NCBI GenBank assembly: GCA_047495785.1
Contig: JBLDXI010000024.1
Coordinates: 3,596,001-3,660,000 of the forward strand
DNA length: 64,000 nt
Reading direction: 5' to 3'
Origin: Lepidodermella squamata
Lineage: Eukaryota > Gastrotricha
Below are positions 23,965 to 37,400 of this stretch, one piece after another. A model generated the notes under the pieces. The model was not told the origin of the DNA. It saw nothing but the letters and a program-made list of their open reading frames with translations, and did no database searches. The position numbers were made by a program, and so were the translations under genes. Position 1 is the stretch's first letter; each line of letters opens with the position of its first letter.

Positions 23965-26900
23965 ATGGCGAGCATGAGCGAGCAGCCCTCGACAAAGAGC
24001 GTAGCCTTTCGTAAGGAGAAAGAAATCGTAGCCGGCGTTGATGCTCAGTTGAAAGAACTTAACGCAACTTTCAAGGAGCAAGCGCGATGCCTGGAAGAAC
24101 GCGCCGCAACGCAAGCGGCTGTTCTCGAGATGGCGCACGATTTTCTGCGAAAATGGGCCGATGCTGAGGCGGAACATGCGGCTAGGCTCGAGAAAATTGT
24201 CCGGTCTTTTGCGAACAAGGAAAAATCTGGCAATAATGGCAACGTTTCGACGTCAGTTTGTTTACTCGGCCTTTTCTCCAGTGTTGGCAAACTGGGCAAA
24301 ATGTACCAGGTCAGTTTCTTTCTTTTTCTTTAAAAAATGTGAATTTTTTTAAATGTTTAATTTATGGATTATTCAAACAATTTGTATTCAAAGCAAGGCT
24401 AATTTTTACGAATTTTTTATTCCAGGCGTTCTCAGAAACCATCTCGCAACAAGTTCTCGAGCGACTCCAACCGGCTCGCGAAGATTCATCCGTCGTGCGA
24501 AAACAGTGCGCTCCCGTGCTCGAGGCGTGTCAAGACGCCGTTCGAAAAGCGTGCCAAGACGTTCTGGCCTCGGTTAAACCCTACCACGCCGCTAGTTCGG
24601 CCTTCCAAGCCGCGGATTCAGCCATGCGCGAGACGCAGGCTGAAGTCGCGAAATCACAGCCCAACTCCATAACTGGCAGTGCGAAATCGAGCGGCGGCGA
24701 TGGCAAACACCCTACCCTGAAGAAACAAGCCTCGGTCGAGCGAAAATTCGCCGAACGGAATGCGAAACGGGAAGCTATGCTGGCGAAGGCGAATGAAGAA
24801 CGGAATAAACACGTCGTAGCGCTGGCGAATGCGAACGCGTCGTTGGGGTGTTACAACGCTGAGTTGTTGCCGAAATACATCCGGGCGATGGATTATTGCG
24901 CACGACCAGCGTTGTGTTCCTCACTGGCTGCGGTTTCGAAGTTTCTAGCCGACCAGGCTGATCGCATTGTATCGGCAGTTGCGGACGAGTTGCGATCAGC
25001 GGTGACGCGGTGTCAGGCGGAGAATGACGTGGCCTTGATGGCTCACTATGCGCCGAAACTGTTTTCGACTGGCTCGAAAGCAGTGGCGCAATCGGCGGTT
25101 TTCCGCTTCCAACCACTACGCAGTGACGAGGTATGTTCATTAAACGCCATTATACGACTAAAATATGACATTTACGACCAATTTTTCAAGAGGAAACGAT
25201 AGTTTTTACTATCGAAAGGTAATAAAATGGTGTTTTCTAGAGCAGATTTTTTGTGGACTCTTCATGGATTTACCAATAGATTTTGAGATTGTGTGCTTTG
25301 GTGTCTTAATATTAGCGAAGTTTTCAATTAGATTAGTTTGAAAAACACAACTTTTCTCATATTCTAATGGCGATTTACGCCTCCAGTTGAGATTTTCACG
25401 TAGAAAATATCTTTGTATTCTGGGATATTTTCATTCCTATAAAAAAATAGAATAATTTTTTATCTTGTGCCCATTTTTCTGTGTTATTCTAATATTTTTG
25501 CCGTGTTTGGCTATTTTTCTTCGAACAGATCTGTCTTGAACTCGGAAATGTAAGCGTCAACAGTGTAACATTATAATCATCTTCACTATTTCTCACTGCA
25601 CAGCATGCCAAATCTTTTTTGTTTTTCTTTCATACTCGCACTATTTTCACGTTTCGCACTTGGGTTTTTCAGCCGCAGTTTTGTTTCAGCTTCTCATATT
25701 TTTTCTGTATTTTTTTACTAGCCTGGTGACTTGGTCATGCCTCTCGGAGTGAAAGACAGTCGCAAATTGTCATTGATGAATACAAATAACGAAAATTCGA
25801 AAAAACTCGCGGCGATTGTTGGCGATCTCGAACGCTGGGAGCAAGCGAAATGGTCCCCGTCAAGCCCATCCAACGTCGGACCAATGGCAGACTCCGGCCT
25901 GGGTCTCGGCCCTAACCCGCCCCTGCTAATGGGTACCATCGAAAACTACGCCCAAACGCTGAAACAATACGCAGAAATCGCCGATCAAATGGCGAGAGCT
26001 GAGGCTGAGCTGACTTTGATCGCCGCAAGTCACGCCGGGGCGAATCCGGTGAATAACTCGTCGTTTTCGTCGCCGGCTCGCGGCCATCTAGCGTCGACGG
26101 CGTCGACAGACTCGGGCCGGCCGTCGAATGACCACATGGTGTCGTCGTCTTCTGTCGGTTCGTCGTCATCGGGCGATGCGTTGTTGAACGGCGGCCAGGC
26201 GACGTCGAGGACGCCGGTTTTTGGCGGGTCGATTGAGGATCATTTGAATCGCGTCGGGTTGAATGACTCGGCGGCGCTGAGGTCGAACTCGGCTACGCCT
26301 GGGTCGATGTCTGTCAACTCGGTGACATCGCTCAGCTCTTCTTCATCGCCTAATCATCCGCCTTTACCACAGGTAAATTAAGCAATATTGAATTAAATTA
26401 AAATTTGAAATAGAAGTTTAGCTCAGAAATTCAGTAAAATATTCAGTTGAAAAATTCGATAACATTTTCGAAAATTGGAATATTGGATAATTTTCAAAAT
26501 TTGTAAAAATTCAAAGATTGGAATAATTTTTTATTTCCTTTCCATCGTAAAATTTTACTCATGTAATACATACAGTGAAAGTTGTCTAAACCGGACTAAG
26601 GTCATGCCAGGCAAAATCGTCCGGTTTAGAGAAAGTCCGAATTATTTTAAACCGGACTGAGTCCGGTATAGGAAATACCACGTGAATGGGCCTTCGACAG
26701 GCGTCGCGCAAATAAATTCAGTAAACGCGCAAAAGAAACAGATGTGCGCAAAGTAAACAAAAGCGTCGCGCACTAGCAGAATGTGTCGCGCAGAATATTA
26801 ACACCCGTCGCGCAGGATAATAACACCAGTCACGCAAAATACAAATCACGTAGCATGCCCTTATTTCATCTTTCTCAACGGTGAAACGAGATTTCTCGAC

Positions 26901-29900
26901 GAAATTGAAGAATTGATCAATGAACAGATTGAACAGATGATGTAGAATCCCAGCTACCAACAGGTGGAATTTTTGAAGGCTACAACGAGTTGAAAAACAA
27001 CTGGCAACCTGTTTTCTCCGGGTCGTACGCGGAAGCCTAGGCTTTCCTTGGTAATAGGGGCCCATTTTTTGGCAACGAGGCGGCGAGAAGAGAAGAGGTT
27101 GCTACGTAGAATACTATGGCCGTGCTACGGGAGTGCGTCGGTGTAAAAATGTTTTCTCGGCTTGGATGTTAGGTCTTTTAGACTTTAAATTATGCGACTA
27201 GTTTAATGGAAGATGTCGGCCCGATGGTCGACGCATCTGTCAATTCAGGTCACTTGAAATTATTCCTATAATAATATCGTATATTGGTCATTTCTTGAAA
27301 AAGTTTGCAGCTGTTGATTTGTTGTTGTAGCTGTAGGTAGCGCGTTTATGGCGACCCAGTTTAATGACCGGACACGGCCTTGAGACTAAGGCGTACATTT
27401 TAGTCTCAAGGACACGGCCCGTAGCTCTTCACGCAGCTAGCAGCTAAACCGGCGAGTAAACACTTGAATACAGATAATCCCTTGATCGCGGGCTGTAAAA
27501 CAGGGCAAACTGTCTCAGACGCCGCGCGGGGTGCGTGTCGAGGTGCGCAGCGGGTGCGTATGTGCTTTAGAACTGGGGCCTCAAGCGTATGAAGATTAGA
27601 TGGATTGGGTGGATTGCGCTTGATTGGAGCAATAAATACTCCGAGGAAGGCGATTTCTCATAATTTTTCTCGCCAAAGACATGTCGATTCGTCGCTATCA
27701 TGGGGTCTATGTATGGACGAAACCAATCCGGGTTAAGTCGTAGCTTTCGACGAAGACGACGGCGATTATTCATCACAAACCGCTGCATTAACCGCCGGTT
27801 GATGGCTCGATGGTATTTCGGAAATTCGATGCCTCGTGAAACTGGCGGCTCTCGCGTAAGACAAAGTCTCAGCCCGTCGAGCCGCGACGTCTTCATGCCT
27901 CTTTAAAAAGCCGCGAAGCCATTTCTGGCTCGCTCTGTTGTCTTTAAACTGGTTTTCGACTGCCAGCTCTTCAGCAAACTTGAAAGCGACTTGCCGAATC
28001 CGATCACGCGTCAAGGGCAACCGGTCCACAATCGCCCGTTCTTGTTCCGGTTTGAAGAGAGTCCGCCGGCCACGGGGATGAAGATCGCCGTTTTTCATGC
28101 GCCGCGAAATTGTGTAATTCTTGACACCGTAGACACGTGCGGCCACAACGCCGGACATGTTCCCCGCCCTTACAATATTTTCAATATTAGTCCTTTGCAA
28201 TTCATGATGCCCAATGAGTTGAAAATCATTTGTCCGAAATTTTGTAAATTGTTTTTTTTAAGTTTAAAAATGATTTGAAATTTGAAAAAATTATTAATTA
28301 TGAAATTAATTATGAAAATTAATTATTTCAAAATACAATTTATACAATTTTGGCGAGAAATTGTAATCAGAATTTTTCGATGATAAAAATTACTAATCTC
28401 GGTTTCCCTATTTAATAGGTTGTTGTGTGTTGCGTGGCTTATCTATCAAAGTTTGGCCTGCGCCAGCAAGGCGTGTTCCGCATCAACGGTTCGCAAATCG
28501 AGATCTCGGAACTAAAGGCGAAATTCGAGCGATGCGAAAACCCGCTCGCTGCCGCCGACAATCCGTCTTCTGTCAACGCGGCCGCGTCGGTGCTCAAATC
28601 CTACTTCCGCCAGCTACGCGAACCGCTGCTACTACCGCAATCAGTCACCTTCGAACAGTGGCTAGCCGCGCCCAACAGCCCGTACGGCATGGTTGAGGCG
28701 ATTCGGCAGCTGGTCGCGCGTTTGCCGCCGCAAATCAGAACAGTGGCTGCGTTTTTGTTCGTCTTCCTAAACCGCGTCGCTGAACACGCGTCGGAGAACA
28801 TGATGGACGCGTATAATCTAGCGGTTTGTTTCGCGCCCTGCTTACTACCAACGCCGAACGAAGCCGAGCAAATGCAGCACTTCAACACACTGGCGGCGAT
28901 AATTAAAGCGATGATTTTGAATGTAACATCGATTTTCCCATCCGACGATCTACGGCTGTATGATGAGGTGATAAATGGCAAATTGGAGGAGCAACAGGCG
29001 AAGAGAATTTCGACGCAGGTCGAGCCGACACCGGTTGCACAGTCGATTCGAGGGTTGAGAAAAGCTTCCTTAACGGACACGCCCGATTCAATAGGCGCGC
29101 CTGATTCGCAAAATAACTCGGCAACACCAGCCGCGACTTCGCTAACCCGACAAATCCGGACTCTAGCGGCTATAGAGCCGACGACCCTGATCGAAGCCGA
29201 TGCTGAGGCGCTGTTCAATTTCACGGCGAGGACTAGTCATGAACTGTCGCTGAAACGCGGTGATCGTATGCGAATTGTTAGGAAGCTGTCTGAGCAGTGG
29301 TGGGAGGCGTCAATGGGCGGGCGCGGCGGCCTGGTGCCGGCCAATTACCTGCGCCTGTTGACGCCGGCTGTTTCCCCCGCGATTACGTCATCAGCTTCGA
29401 TTCCATCGAGTGGCTCGTCCTCCGGTCGCACGCGGTCGGTGACAGGCGACGAGCAGGCGAACCCGGTTCCGGGTAATAACGGCACGATTAAATCTATCGC
29501 GGCGCTATCAGCCTCGTCGTCGAATGCAAGCGAACGGCGCGTTTTCGCCAACGAAACCAATGACCAACGAGCGTCTATCGCCGGTTCGATGATCAACGCA
29601 GCGCCAGATGGTAAATATTTATTTTGAAAATTCCCCCTTAATTTTTTTAATTTTCACGCCGAATTTGTTGTTAATTTTGTTGTTGTTGTTGCACAAAAGT
29701 TGATGAATCGGCGAGTGAAGCCGACGAGTCACGGGCGTCGGTGACTTGTGACGTGGAAATGAGTTTCTAACCATCGAGGCAACTCCAGTGTCGATCTCAG
29801 TTATAACATAATACGCGTAATTTGAGCGGAAAAAAAATCGAAATTCTAACAACTGATCGAATTGTAGCGAATTTAACAAGAAAGCCACTAATCGACTAAT

Positions 29901-30280
29901 AGCACTTGCTTTTCGTGAAAATAGCACCTGAGAAAAATGTAGAATAATCAGGGCCATGGAATGCTTTAAATGTTGACATTTGTTTGATTCAAATGCGAGT
30001 GTCCTTAGTAGTTGGACCGTCGTGTTAATGCCTGCCAAGTAGCAATTTTTAAGTTCGTCCTAGTAGCGAAATCTCGATTTTTGAAGAGATTTCGAACCTA
30101 CCCGTTATTGATTCAATATTTTTCCTTTATTCAAATATTTTTCATCATTTTTCAGGTGTGGCTGGTAGCCAGCCTTTGTGGATGCGGCGGCCGGTCTCAA
30201 CGGGCGACCCTGCGCGTAAAGCCGACCCTGTTCCGCTCAGTTCTGTGATCGATAGCACGAAACCAACCGGCTTTTCATAG
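23965..30280 (+). CDS. SRGAP: SLIT-ROBO Rho GTPase-activating protein (F-BAR/RhoGAP/SH3)
   Basis: Exons 23965-24309, 24426-25130, 25722-26372 and 28419-29610, then 30156-30280, give 1,005 residues in frame. Residues 1-350 form a coiled F-BAR domain that senses or bends membranes. A Ser/Thr/Gly-rich linker follows. RhoGAP starts with VFGGSIEDHL near residue 530 and continues in exon 4 with GLRQQGVFRINGS, which holds the arginine finger. The SH3 domain (ALFNFTARTSHELSLKRGD...GLVPANYLRLL) lies near 830-880. This order is specific to srGAP (nematode SRGP-1), which controls Rac/Cdc42 during cell migration. A 2.05-kb intron splits RhoGAP near its start and holds a transposase relic and inverted repeats. 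The final exon is uncertain: a different exon at 29700-29770 would also keep phase and end with a stop. Confidence 0.88.
26585..26667. repeat. CCGGAC inverted repeats in srGAP intron
   Basis: A perfect 12-bp inverted repeat, TCTAAACCGGAC (26585-26596) and GTCCGGTTTAGA (26619-26630), has a 22-nt loop. Just downstream ACCGGACT-G-AGTCCGGT (26651-26667) is a tight 8-bp palindrome of the same core. It resembles the termini of a small miniature transposon, but I find no full element. Confidence 0.6.
26703..26836. repeat. GTCGCGCA array, period about 21 bp
   Basis: Seven units begin near 26703, 26724, 26743, 26765, 26785, 26807 and 26829. Four carry exactly GTCGCGCA and three carry variants (ACGCGCA, TGTGCGCA, GTCACGCA). 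The bases between are A-rich and diverged. Steps of 19-22 bases make an old tandem repeat with a conserved core likely. Confidence 0.65.
27371..27419. repeat. Hairpin with flanking direct repeat
   Basis: CCTTGAGACTAA (27378-27389) and TTAGTCTCAAGG (27400-27411) form a perfect 12-bp stem with a 10-nt loop. The 9-mer GACACGGCC stands at both ends (27371-27379 and 27411-27419). No gene is attached. Confidence 0.7.
27567..28200 (-). pseudogene. Pogo/Tigger-like transposase relic, DNA-binding part
   Basis: A minus-strand frame (28200-27766, 144 codons) starts with a helix-turn-helix of the Psq/CENP-B N-terminal kind (GVVAARVYGVKNYTISRRM). A CENP-B/Tc5-type second DNA-binding domain follows (KFAEELAVENQF, ASQKWLRGFLKRHEDVAARRAE, TLSYARA). 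The frame then stops where a catalytic DDE domain would follow. A second frame, 27896-27567, may be a shifted remnant. It sits antisense in an srGAP intron. It is a decayed pogo-superfamily DNA transposon and probably makes no active enzyme. Confidence 0.7.
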
Positions 30281-31404
30281 CTTCCAATTGTCTTCAATCA
30301 TACCCTGGAATAATTCCTGAAAAAATATTATATTATTATTTTCTACTCTCTTGCTTCAAACGCGACTCTGAAGCGCTTGTAATAATCCTAGCTTTTCAGT
30401 ATAATTAGCAATTTTGAGATGGTAATAACTCTCTTCCACAATTTTTCACCGCGTCTCAAAAAAAAATATTTTCTCCTGATTTTTCGATTCTTATCACGCT
30501 TGTTGACCGTGCCTTGGCTTTTGAAAGGCTAATCATCGCAGTAGTAGTAAATAGAAGAAAAATTAACCGACGCCGAATCCGGTGCGAGGAACACGGACGA
30601 GTGTCGTGCAGCACTCTGATTAGCGTGATCTTTTTGTACGTACTCTATCTTATATGTTTATCTGGCTGTCTCTCTCTCGCTCTCGATCGATGCATGACGC
30701 AGCAGGAGTGCTTTATGCTGGACGAAAAAGCAACAACAACATAACATTTACGTTATTGCTCCACATTTTGATTTCGCTCTCTTTTTTATTTCAAACAATT
30801 TAAGGCAATAGAAATTGAAATCGATCACATTCAGTTGCGATAATATACCTATTTCTTACCGAACTTGTCAATGAACGGCGCTGTTTAGACTGGTGCTAAA
30901 ATGAAAATTTCGATGCTATTTGACAACGAATTCGAATTACAGCTTTGCCTTGGCTCCATCTTCTGTTCTTTTTATACTGTTGTGTATGTGTAAATACGAA
31001 GAGGAAGAGTAAAAAAAGTAACCGTCGGACGTCTTCCTTCTACTCTCACCTATGCTCCCGCCATTCCATTATTGCTGATTGGACCTTGGTTGAAAAAACA
31101 ATCATTTCATCTTTCATCATACTTGGCTCTGTTTTTCTTCTCCATCTTCCTCCTCGCATCTGCTGTTCTATTCGGCGACGAACAAAAGAAACTGTTTCTT
31201 CCTCCTCCTGGCAGCCGATTTCTTTTTCAATGGTCGGCAATATATTATTATTGTAATAATCAATTATGATAATTAATATTATTATTATTATTATAAACGG
31301 CAATAATAAAATCGAGTAATTGATTTTTTTTACTATTTTTAGAAATTTATCGATTTTTATTTGATTAAAATCGATGATGAATTTTGCTCTGTGACTTGGC
31401 ATCG
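30281..31404. other. srGAP 3' UTR and intergenic spacer
   Basis: 1.12 kb to the BRPF start. It contains an ATT-rich microsatellite near 31262-31295 and a CT-rich stretch near 31130-31215. No gene seen. Confidence 0.55.
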
Positions 31405-34400
31405 ATGAAACGTCGAAGCCGGCCTAGTAAGGCGCTGATGGGGCGCCAGTTGAAGGAGGCCACCGAGCGGCAGGAGGCGGCTCAGTCGAAAGCGGCGGCG
31501 AAATTCGCGGCCGAAGCTCAGCGTTTGCAGCCGCTAACCTGGGCCGAGGCGCAGCGAATTGTCGAATTCATTGTCGATGGCAAAATCCGCCGGCATGGCA
31601 TCTACGAGCCGTTGCCCATTCAACGCGTTGATTCGGCTGTGGTCGATAAGGATGGTGACGAGAGTGCGATGGACCTGGACAGTACAATGGCTTCGGATAA
31701 ACATAATACATCAGAAAATCGAGTTGGCCGAGCTCGAAAACAGGTAAAAATAATTGGAAAAATTAATTTTACTACCTTGAAAATTAGCGGCATGAATAAA
31801 ATTTAGGATCGCTGTTAGCAAGCCCCATGAGTTGCAAAAACGAAGGAACTGCATAGAAAAGAGATCATATGGTCTAGAATAAATGGGGATGTCCTATCTC
31901 ACGGTTAGAAAAAATCAAGCGACATAGTGATCATTTGAAATGAAACAATCCGCATAAATTGTGGCAAACTGGGTAAAAAGCATATTCTTACGAAACCATC
32001 GGGGTTTTCCGAAATTTATCCTTTAAATTTTGCATTTCTTTAGATAATTGAGGATAATTTAAGGCGAAAGCGTTTTGTGGGTTTAATTGAAAATATGAGA
32101 AGAATATTGAGAATTCAACAATGGAACATTATGTAGATCGGAAACTATATAATCTGAACATTTAAACATCGAATCAATCAAATCATTAATAATTTGGGGG
32201 ATATTAGGTCAATCTAATCTGAAAAACGGAAATATTCGATTAAATTACTTGCATTTTCTGAGCTAATGAGGCGAAATGCATTTGCTGCCTTTGATTTAGG
32301 GAAAATCCTAAATTACTCGACAGAAGGCTGTAAATTTGAAAATAGTTGTATAAATTAAGATAATGTTGAGGCTTTTGATTTTCCGAGTTTTCAGAGGTGA
32401 CTTCAAATATTTTTGTTATTTTTTAGGCGCCTGGGAGAAAGCCTATGAAGGCATCCGCAGCGGCGAATGCACAACAAAAACAGCGAATCGCCGTACCAGA
32501 GGCGAAATTCGAAGAACTCGACGACTATGTGAAAGTGGCGCCGCGTAAAAACGTGCGCGCCTCAACGCCCTACTTCAAATTCGCGCCAACCGCCGACGCT
32601 GAAAAGGTCGAATACGACCTGGACGACCAGGACGCATTCTGGCTGAAAGGCCTCAACGAACGGCGGCGGTCTGAAAGACTGCCCCTCGTCTCTGAATCAG
32701 TTTTCGAGGCAATAATCGACAAATTGGAGAAGGCCGCGCATTTCGAAGCGGCGAATTCCGGCCGGTTGAACGATACCGGGGTCGACGAGGACGCGGTGTG
32801 CTGCATATGCCTCGACGGCGATTGCCTCAATGCAAACGCAATTCTCTTCTGCGATATGTGCAACCTAGCCGTTCATCAGGAATGCTACGGCGTGCCGTAC
32901 ATACCCGAGGGCCAGTGGTTGTGTCGGCGGTGTTTAGAGTCACCCTCCATGCCGGTTTCTTGCTGTTTGTGCCCGAATCGGGGCGGCGCTTTCAAGCGAA
33001 CAGACGACGGCCGATGGGCTCATGTTGTCTGCGCGTTGTGGATACCTGAGGTTTCATTCTCGAATTCAGTATTTCTCGAGCCGATTGAGGGTGTTAAGAA
33101 CATCCCACCGGCTCGATGGCGGCTGAGGTGTTACCTGTGTAAGAAAAGCGGCAATGGCGCGGCGATTCAGTGCCATCGCCAGCACTGTTACTCCGCGTTT
33201 CATGTGACCTGCGCGATTCAAGCCGGGCTTTACATGCGAATCGATGCGAATCCAGCGTCTGAGGATCGAATTAAGCGAACAGCGTACTGCGACACGCATA
33301 CGCCGCCGAATTCGGACGCGGTGCCGATGATTTCGCATGGCACGAGTGACGGCGAGCGGTCGTCGTCGAACAGCCCGAATGCAATGGGGCGGTTGATGAA
33401 GAAGCGGCAGAAGATACGGCAGGCGAGGAAGTTGTTGGCGCAACATCAGGCTGTTGCGACGCATGTTGTGATTAATGTGCCGACTATTTCGGAAGCTAGT
33501 CTTGCGGCGATCGCCTCGGCTCATTCGCGACTCGCCGGCAAATCGGACCTTATGCGACAGGTGAATTAACCTCATTTTTAGAACTGAACATGAGTTGTCT
33601 CGGCCACGGAAAAACCTCATTATTTTGATAACTCGGGAATTTTCAATTGTAAATTTGTAAATTTGTGAAAGTTTTACTTGAAAAAATGATAAGATTTTTT
33701 GTAAAATGCTCGAAGCGTTCATTTCCGTTCTTGAATCCTAGCCTAGATTCATCACTGGAAATTTTTAAAATGACTTACGAAAAATCACTTTTTTTAATTT
33801 GATAAAAAATTATTTTTGATATGAATAATTTGGTTTTTTTGCGTTGATATTATTTTTACGAAATGGAACAAGTTTTACCTGTTTTACGTGCATATGAGTA
33901 GGAGCAATATTCCTAATTGAATTCTCTCTCGGAAGGGTCCTTTTAGCCTATTTCAACCTACCTCTAATTTCTAATTGAACTTTCTATCGAGTAATAACTA
34001 TTTCGACACTCGCCTCTTCGTTCTAAATTTTAGATGCACTAAAATATACTTGAATAAGGTGGACTAGGAACACAGTACTTCAAGTCTTGGATAGAATTTC
34101 AGACTGTCTAATGAATTCACTCTTGTAAAATTGTCAAAAAAGTTGAGGTCAATATCTTCATACATGCTTAGCTTTTAAACTGAGGGTTCATGAAGTAGAT
34201 TCTTTACTAAGATAAACCGGCGGGCGCCCCCTAATCGACCATAACACTCTAACGGCGCTAATTCGTGCTCGTGTCAAATTTATGCCGTTTCGTGTTACAG
34301 CCTTGTAAGCCACAAAGCACTAAACATCGCATAATCTATTTGCTTTTACAGCAAGTACCTGCATGTTATAAGATCTTTATAACGTGCATAAATTTTACTT

Positions 34401-37400
34401 CTATTTTTGCTGCAAATTTTTCCATTTTTATGCGAAGAAAGCGGGTTAATTTTGGCAAATTTACCATTTTTTATATAATTTTATTTGTATTTCAGGTCCT
34501 TGCCTATTGGCAATTAAAACGGAAATCTCGCTGCGGCGTTCCTTTGATTCGCCGGCTGCATGTCTCGGCGTCGGCGCCCAACGGTCACCCATCCTCCCTC
34601 GACGCCCTGAAGGAGAACCCGGGCGCAGGCGACGACGACTCGCACCACGGCGGCCTCGCGCCAAACCTGGCCGAACTCGCCAATTCCACCGACCCTTACA
34701 TCCGCGAGCATTTACATCAGCTGAGGACCTTCCGATTACTTCGCCAAAACCTCGAACGCGTTCGTCTCCTCATCGAACTCGTGCATAAACGCGAGCGAAT
34801 GAAGCGCGACGTCGCTAAATTGAGCCTCGCCTCCCTCGACCATCAATTGGCGCCGTTTCAAATGGTGTTACGGTCGTTGCTAGGGAAATTGCGGACGTTG
34901 GATAAACGGGATTTGTTCGAAACACCAGTTTCAGCAAAATCCGCGCCCGGGTACTACCGGGTCATCAAAAAACCAATGTGTTTCGCGACGATGGAGCAAC
35001 GGTTGGAGGATGACGAGTACGCGTCTGTCGACGATTTCGAGAAAGATTTCCAGCTCATAGTCGAGAATTGCATTTCATTCAACCCGAAAACAACGACTTA
35101 CCACAAGGCGGCTGTTGAGTTGCGAAATGCGGCGGCGCCGGTATTTTCCGAGGCGCGGCAGTACATAACGTCGGCTGAGTTCGACCCGGATACGGGCATG
35201 TACGTGTCGACGCTGCTGGCCGTTCCGCCCCCGCCGCCGCCGCAGCCTGTTGTTGCGGTGCAAACGCCGCAGAAAACGTCGCCGACTGCTGCGGCGGCTG
35301 AGCGACGTCGATCTCAGTTGAATCACCAGAGCGCGTCGAATTCGCCCACAACTTCGGCTTCTACTACGTCTTCCTCGCAAACGTCGTCGTCTTCGTCATC
35401 GGATAAAACCGAAAACAAGCTGGAAATTGCCGAAGATGAGCCTAGTAAGTTTCAAAAATAACCTTTTTATTGAGGCCTATTTTAAATATTTTTCAAAGTT
35501 TTTTCGAGTTATTTGACAAATTTTTCAAAAATTAAATTCTCTGGCGTATTTATTTTTTCGATTTATTTCTGAATTTTTCGAAATTTTTCGAAAGGGTTTA
35601 AAGTAAATTTTAGAATTATCTCCAATTTTTCCGCTCGAAAGCGGTTTCGGTTATGACGACAGTATATTTTGCTGCTATTTTTTTAGGCAAAAGCGGTTCG
35701 CCTGCTCCACCGAGAGCTCGTCGTAACATTTCGAAATTCCAGTCACCCACATCGATCGAAGTCCTGCTTCCAGCCGCTGTTCGTGAGATCATGTCTCTCG
35801 AAGAGCAAATCGCGATTTTGCAAGACAACCTCGACGCTGCTGTTCGAACCGGTAAAACCAACGTTGCAAGTCAGTTGCGGCGAGAAATCCAGGCGTTGAA
35901 GCGGAGACAACCTGGCTACGCCGGTTCAGATCGTTGCTCATCGTCGTCGAACACGAATTCGCCGGCCAAGGTTGAAAAAGAGCCGGAAGTTGTCGTGAAA
36001 CCGAAAGAGGAGGCGAAGGAAGCGCCGGTTCTGGCGAATGGCCCGGCGACGCGGCATCGCGCTTCGCTGACGGGTTCAAGCCCGCCTGGCCTCGTCGGAT
36101 CGCCGCCGAAGCAGCTGAGGCGAAGTCGAGGCGCTAAACCAGAGCACATTGAGGTGGACTCGCGGCCGACATCCCCAGGCTCGGCGCCTCGATCGCCAAC
36201 ACCAGCTAACGGCGGACCTGCAAACGGTCTTCTGATGATTGCATCGCCTGGTAAGTTGGAAATTGAAAATTTCAAAATTCACAAGTTAGAAATTTGAAAA
36301 AATCACAAATATAAATTAAATTTATTTTTGGAATTTTTTCAATTTTTTAAACTCATGAATTTCAATCGGAATTCAGCATTTCTGCTACGAATAAAGATTC
36401 TTGAAAAATTCCATATTGAAATTTTCTATATTGCCTGGTTCGAATCGTATTGCGCGCTTTTTGACGCCCGAAATATTCTTGAATTTCGAATTTTACAGTA
36501 TAGCTTTGGCCTTTGATCAATACGAAGATGCTATAAGATAACCCACAAGTTGTTATTGTTGTCAATCAAACTTAACTACCGCAATTTCTACAGATGTAAT
36601 CAACATTTTCGCTTACCTTTTCTTCGCTTTTTATTTTTAATTTCACTCTCAGTTAGCTCCCGTGAAATATTTAGAAATGTTTTAAGGTGGATTAATTTAT
36701 AAATATTTTCGTGTCTTTTATTTCCAGTTTTGATGTCGCCTAATAATTTTCCCTATTTAACTTGAGTTGATCGCTTGTTTTCTTTCTATTATCAGGTAAA
36801 TTATCGACTACGCACTCGCCGCGGACCAATTCCCCACGAGTTCCTCTGGTCGCGTCGACCCCGCTGGTTCAAAACGGCGCCTCGTCCCATCAGCACCAGC
36901 AGAATGGCTCCAACACGCAAGGCCGCATTTCGACCCGGCGATCGGCAGCCCAGGCCGGCATCCACCTGCCCTCCGTCTTCAACATGTCTCCGCCACCCTA
37001 CAAACACCGCCGTGTTTCATCGGCCTCAAAACCGGCGTTACTAGGCTCACCTCGAACCGCCTCGCCGACCCTCGCAGTTCGCGTCGGGTCGCCGCAAAAC
37101 AACCCGTCGGGCGGGATGAACTACTCGCCCTCCTTAAATCGATCGATGAACGGATCATCGCTGGACGTCGACGACCCGACGCCGACTTCACCCCCGTCGA
37201 CCCCAGGCGTCAACCGGCGAACGGCTGTCCTGTTCCAGGGCAAAAAACGGCCGCTGCCCGCGTCACTCGGCGGCAGCCCAACCCACCTTAACCACCATCA
37301 TAGCCACAAATTGACCGGCTCGGCGTGTTCTTCGCCGACTCGAAGCCCATCTGCGGCGTCTCTAGCCGCTGTTGCGGTTGCGTCGAATGGCATCGGGTCG

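Noticed and set aside
28601-29224. A 207-codon minus-strand frame opposite the srGAP RhoGAP/SH3 exon
   Set aside because: Ser/Cys/Ala-rich shadow of GC-rich coding sequence; no domain and no splice or start logic.
34461-35380. Several Arg-rich frames on both strands over the BRPF bromodomain exon
   Set aside because: All are shadows of the bromodomain reading frame, with composition typical of antisense GC-rich exons.
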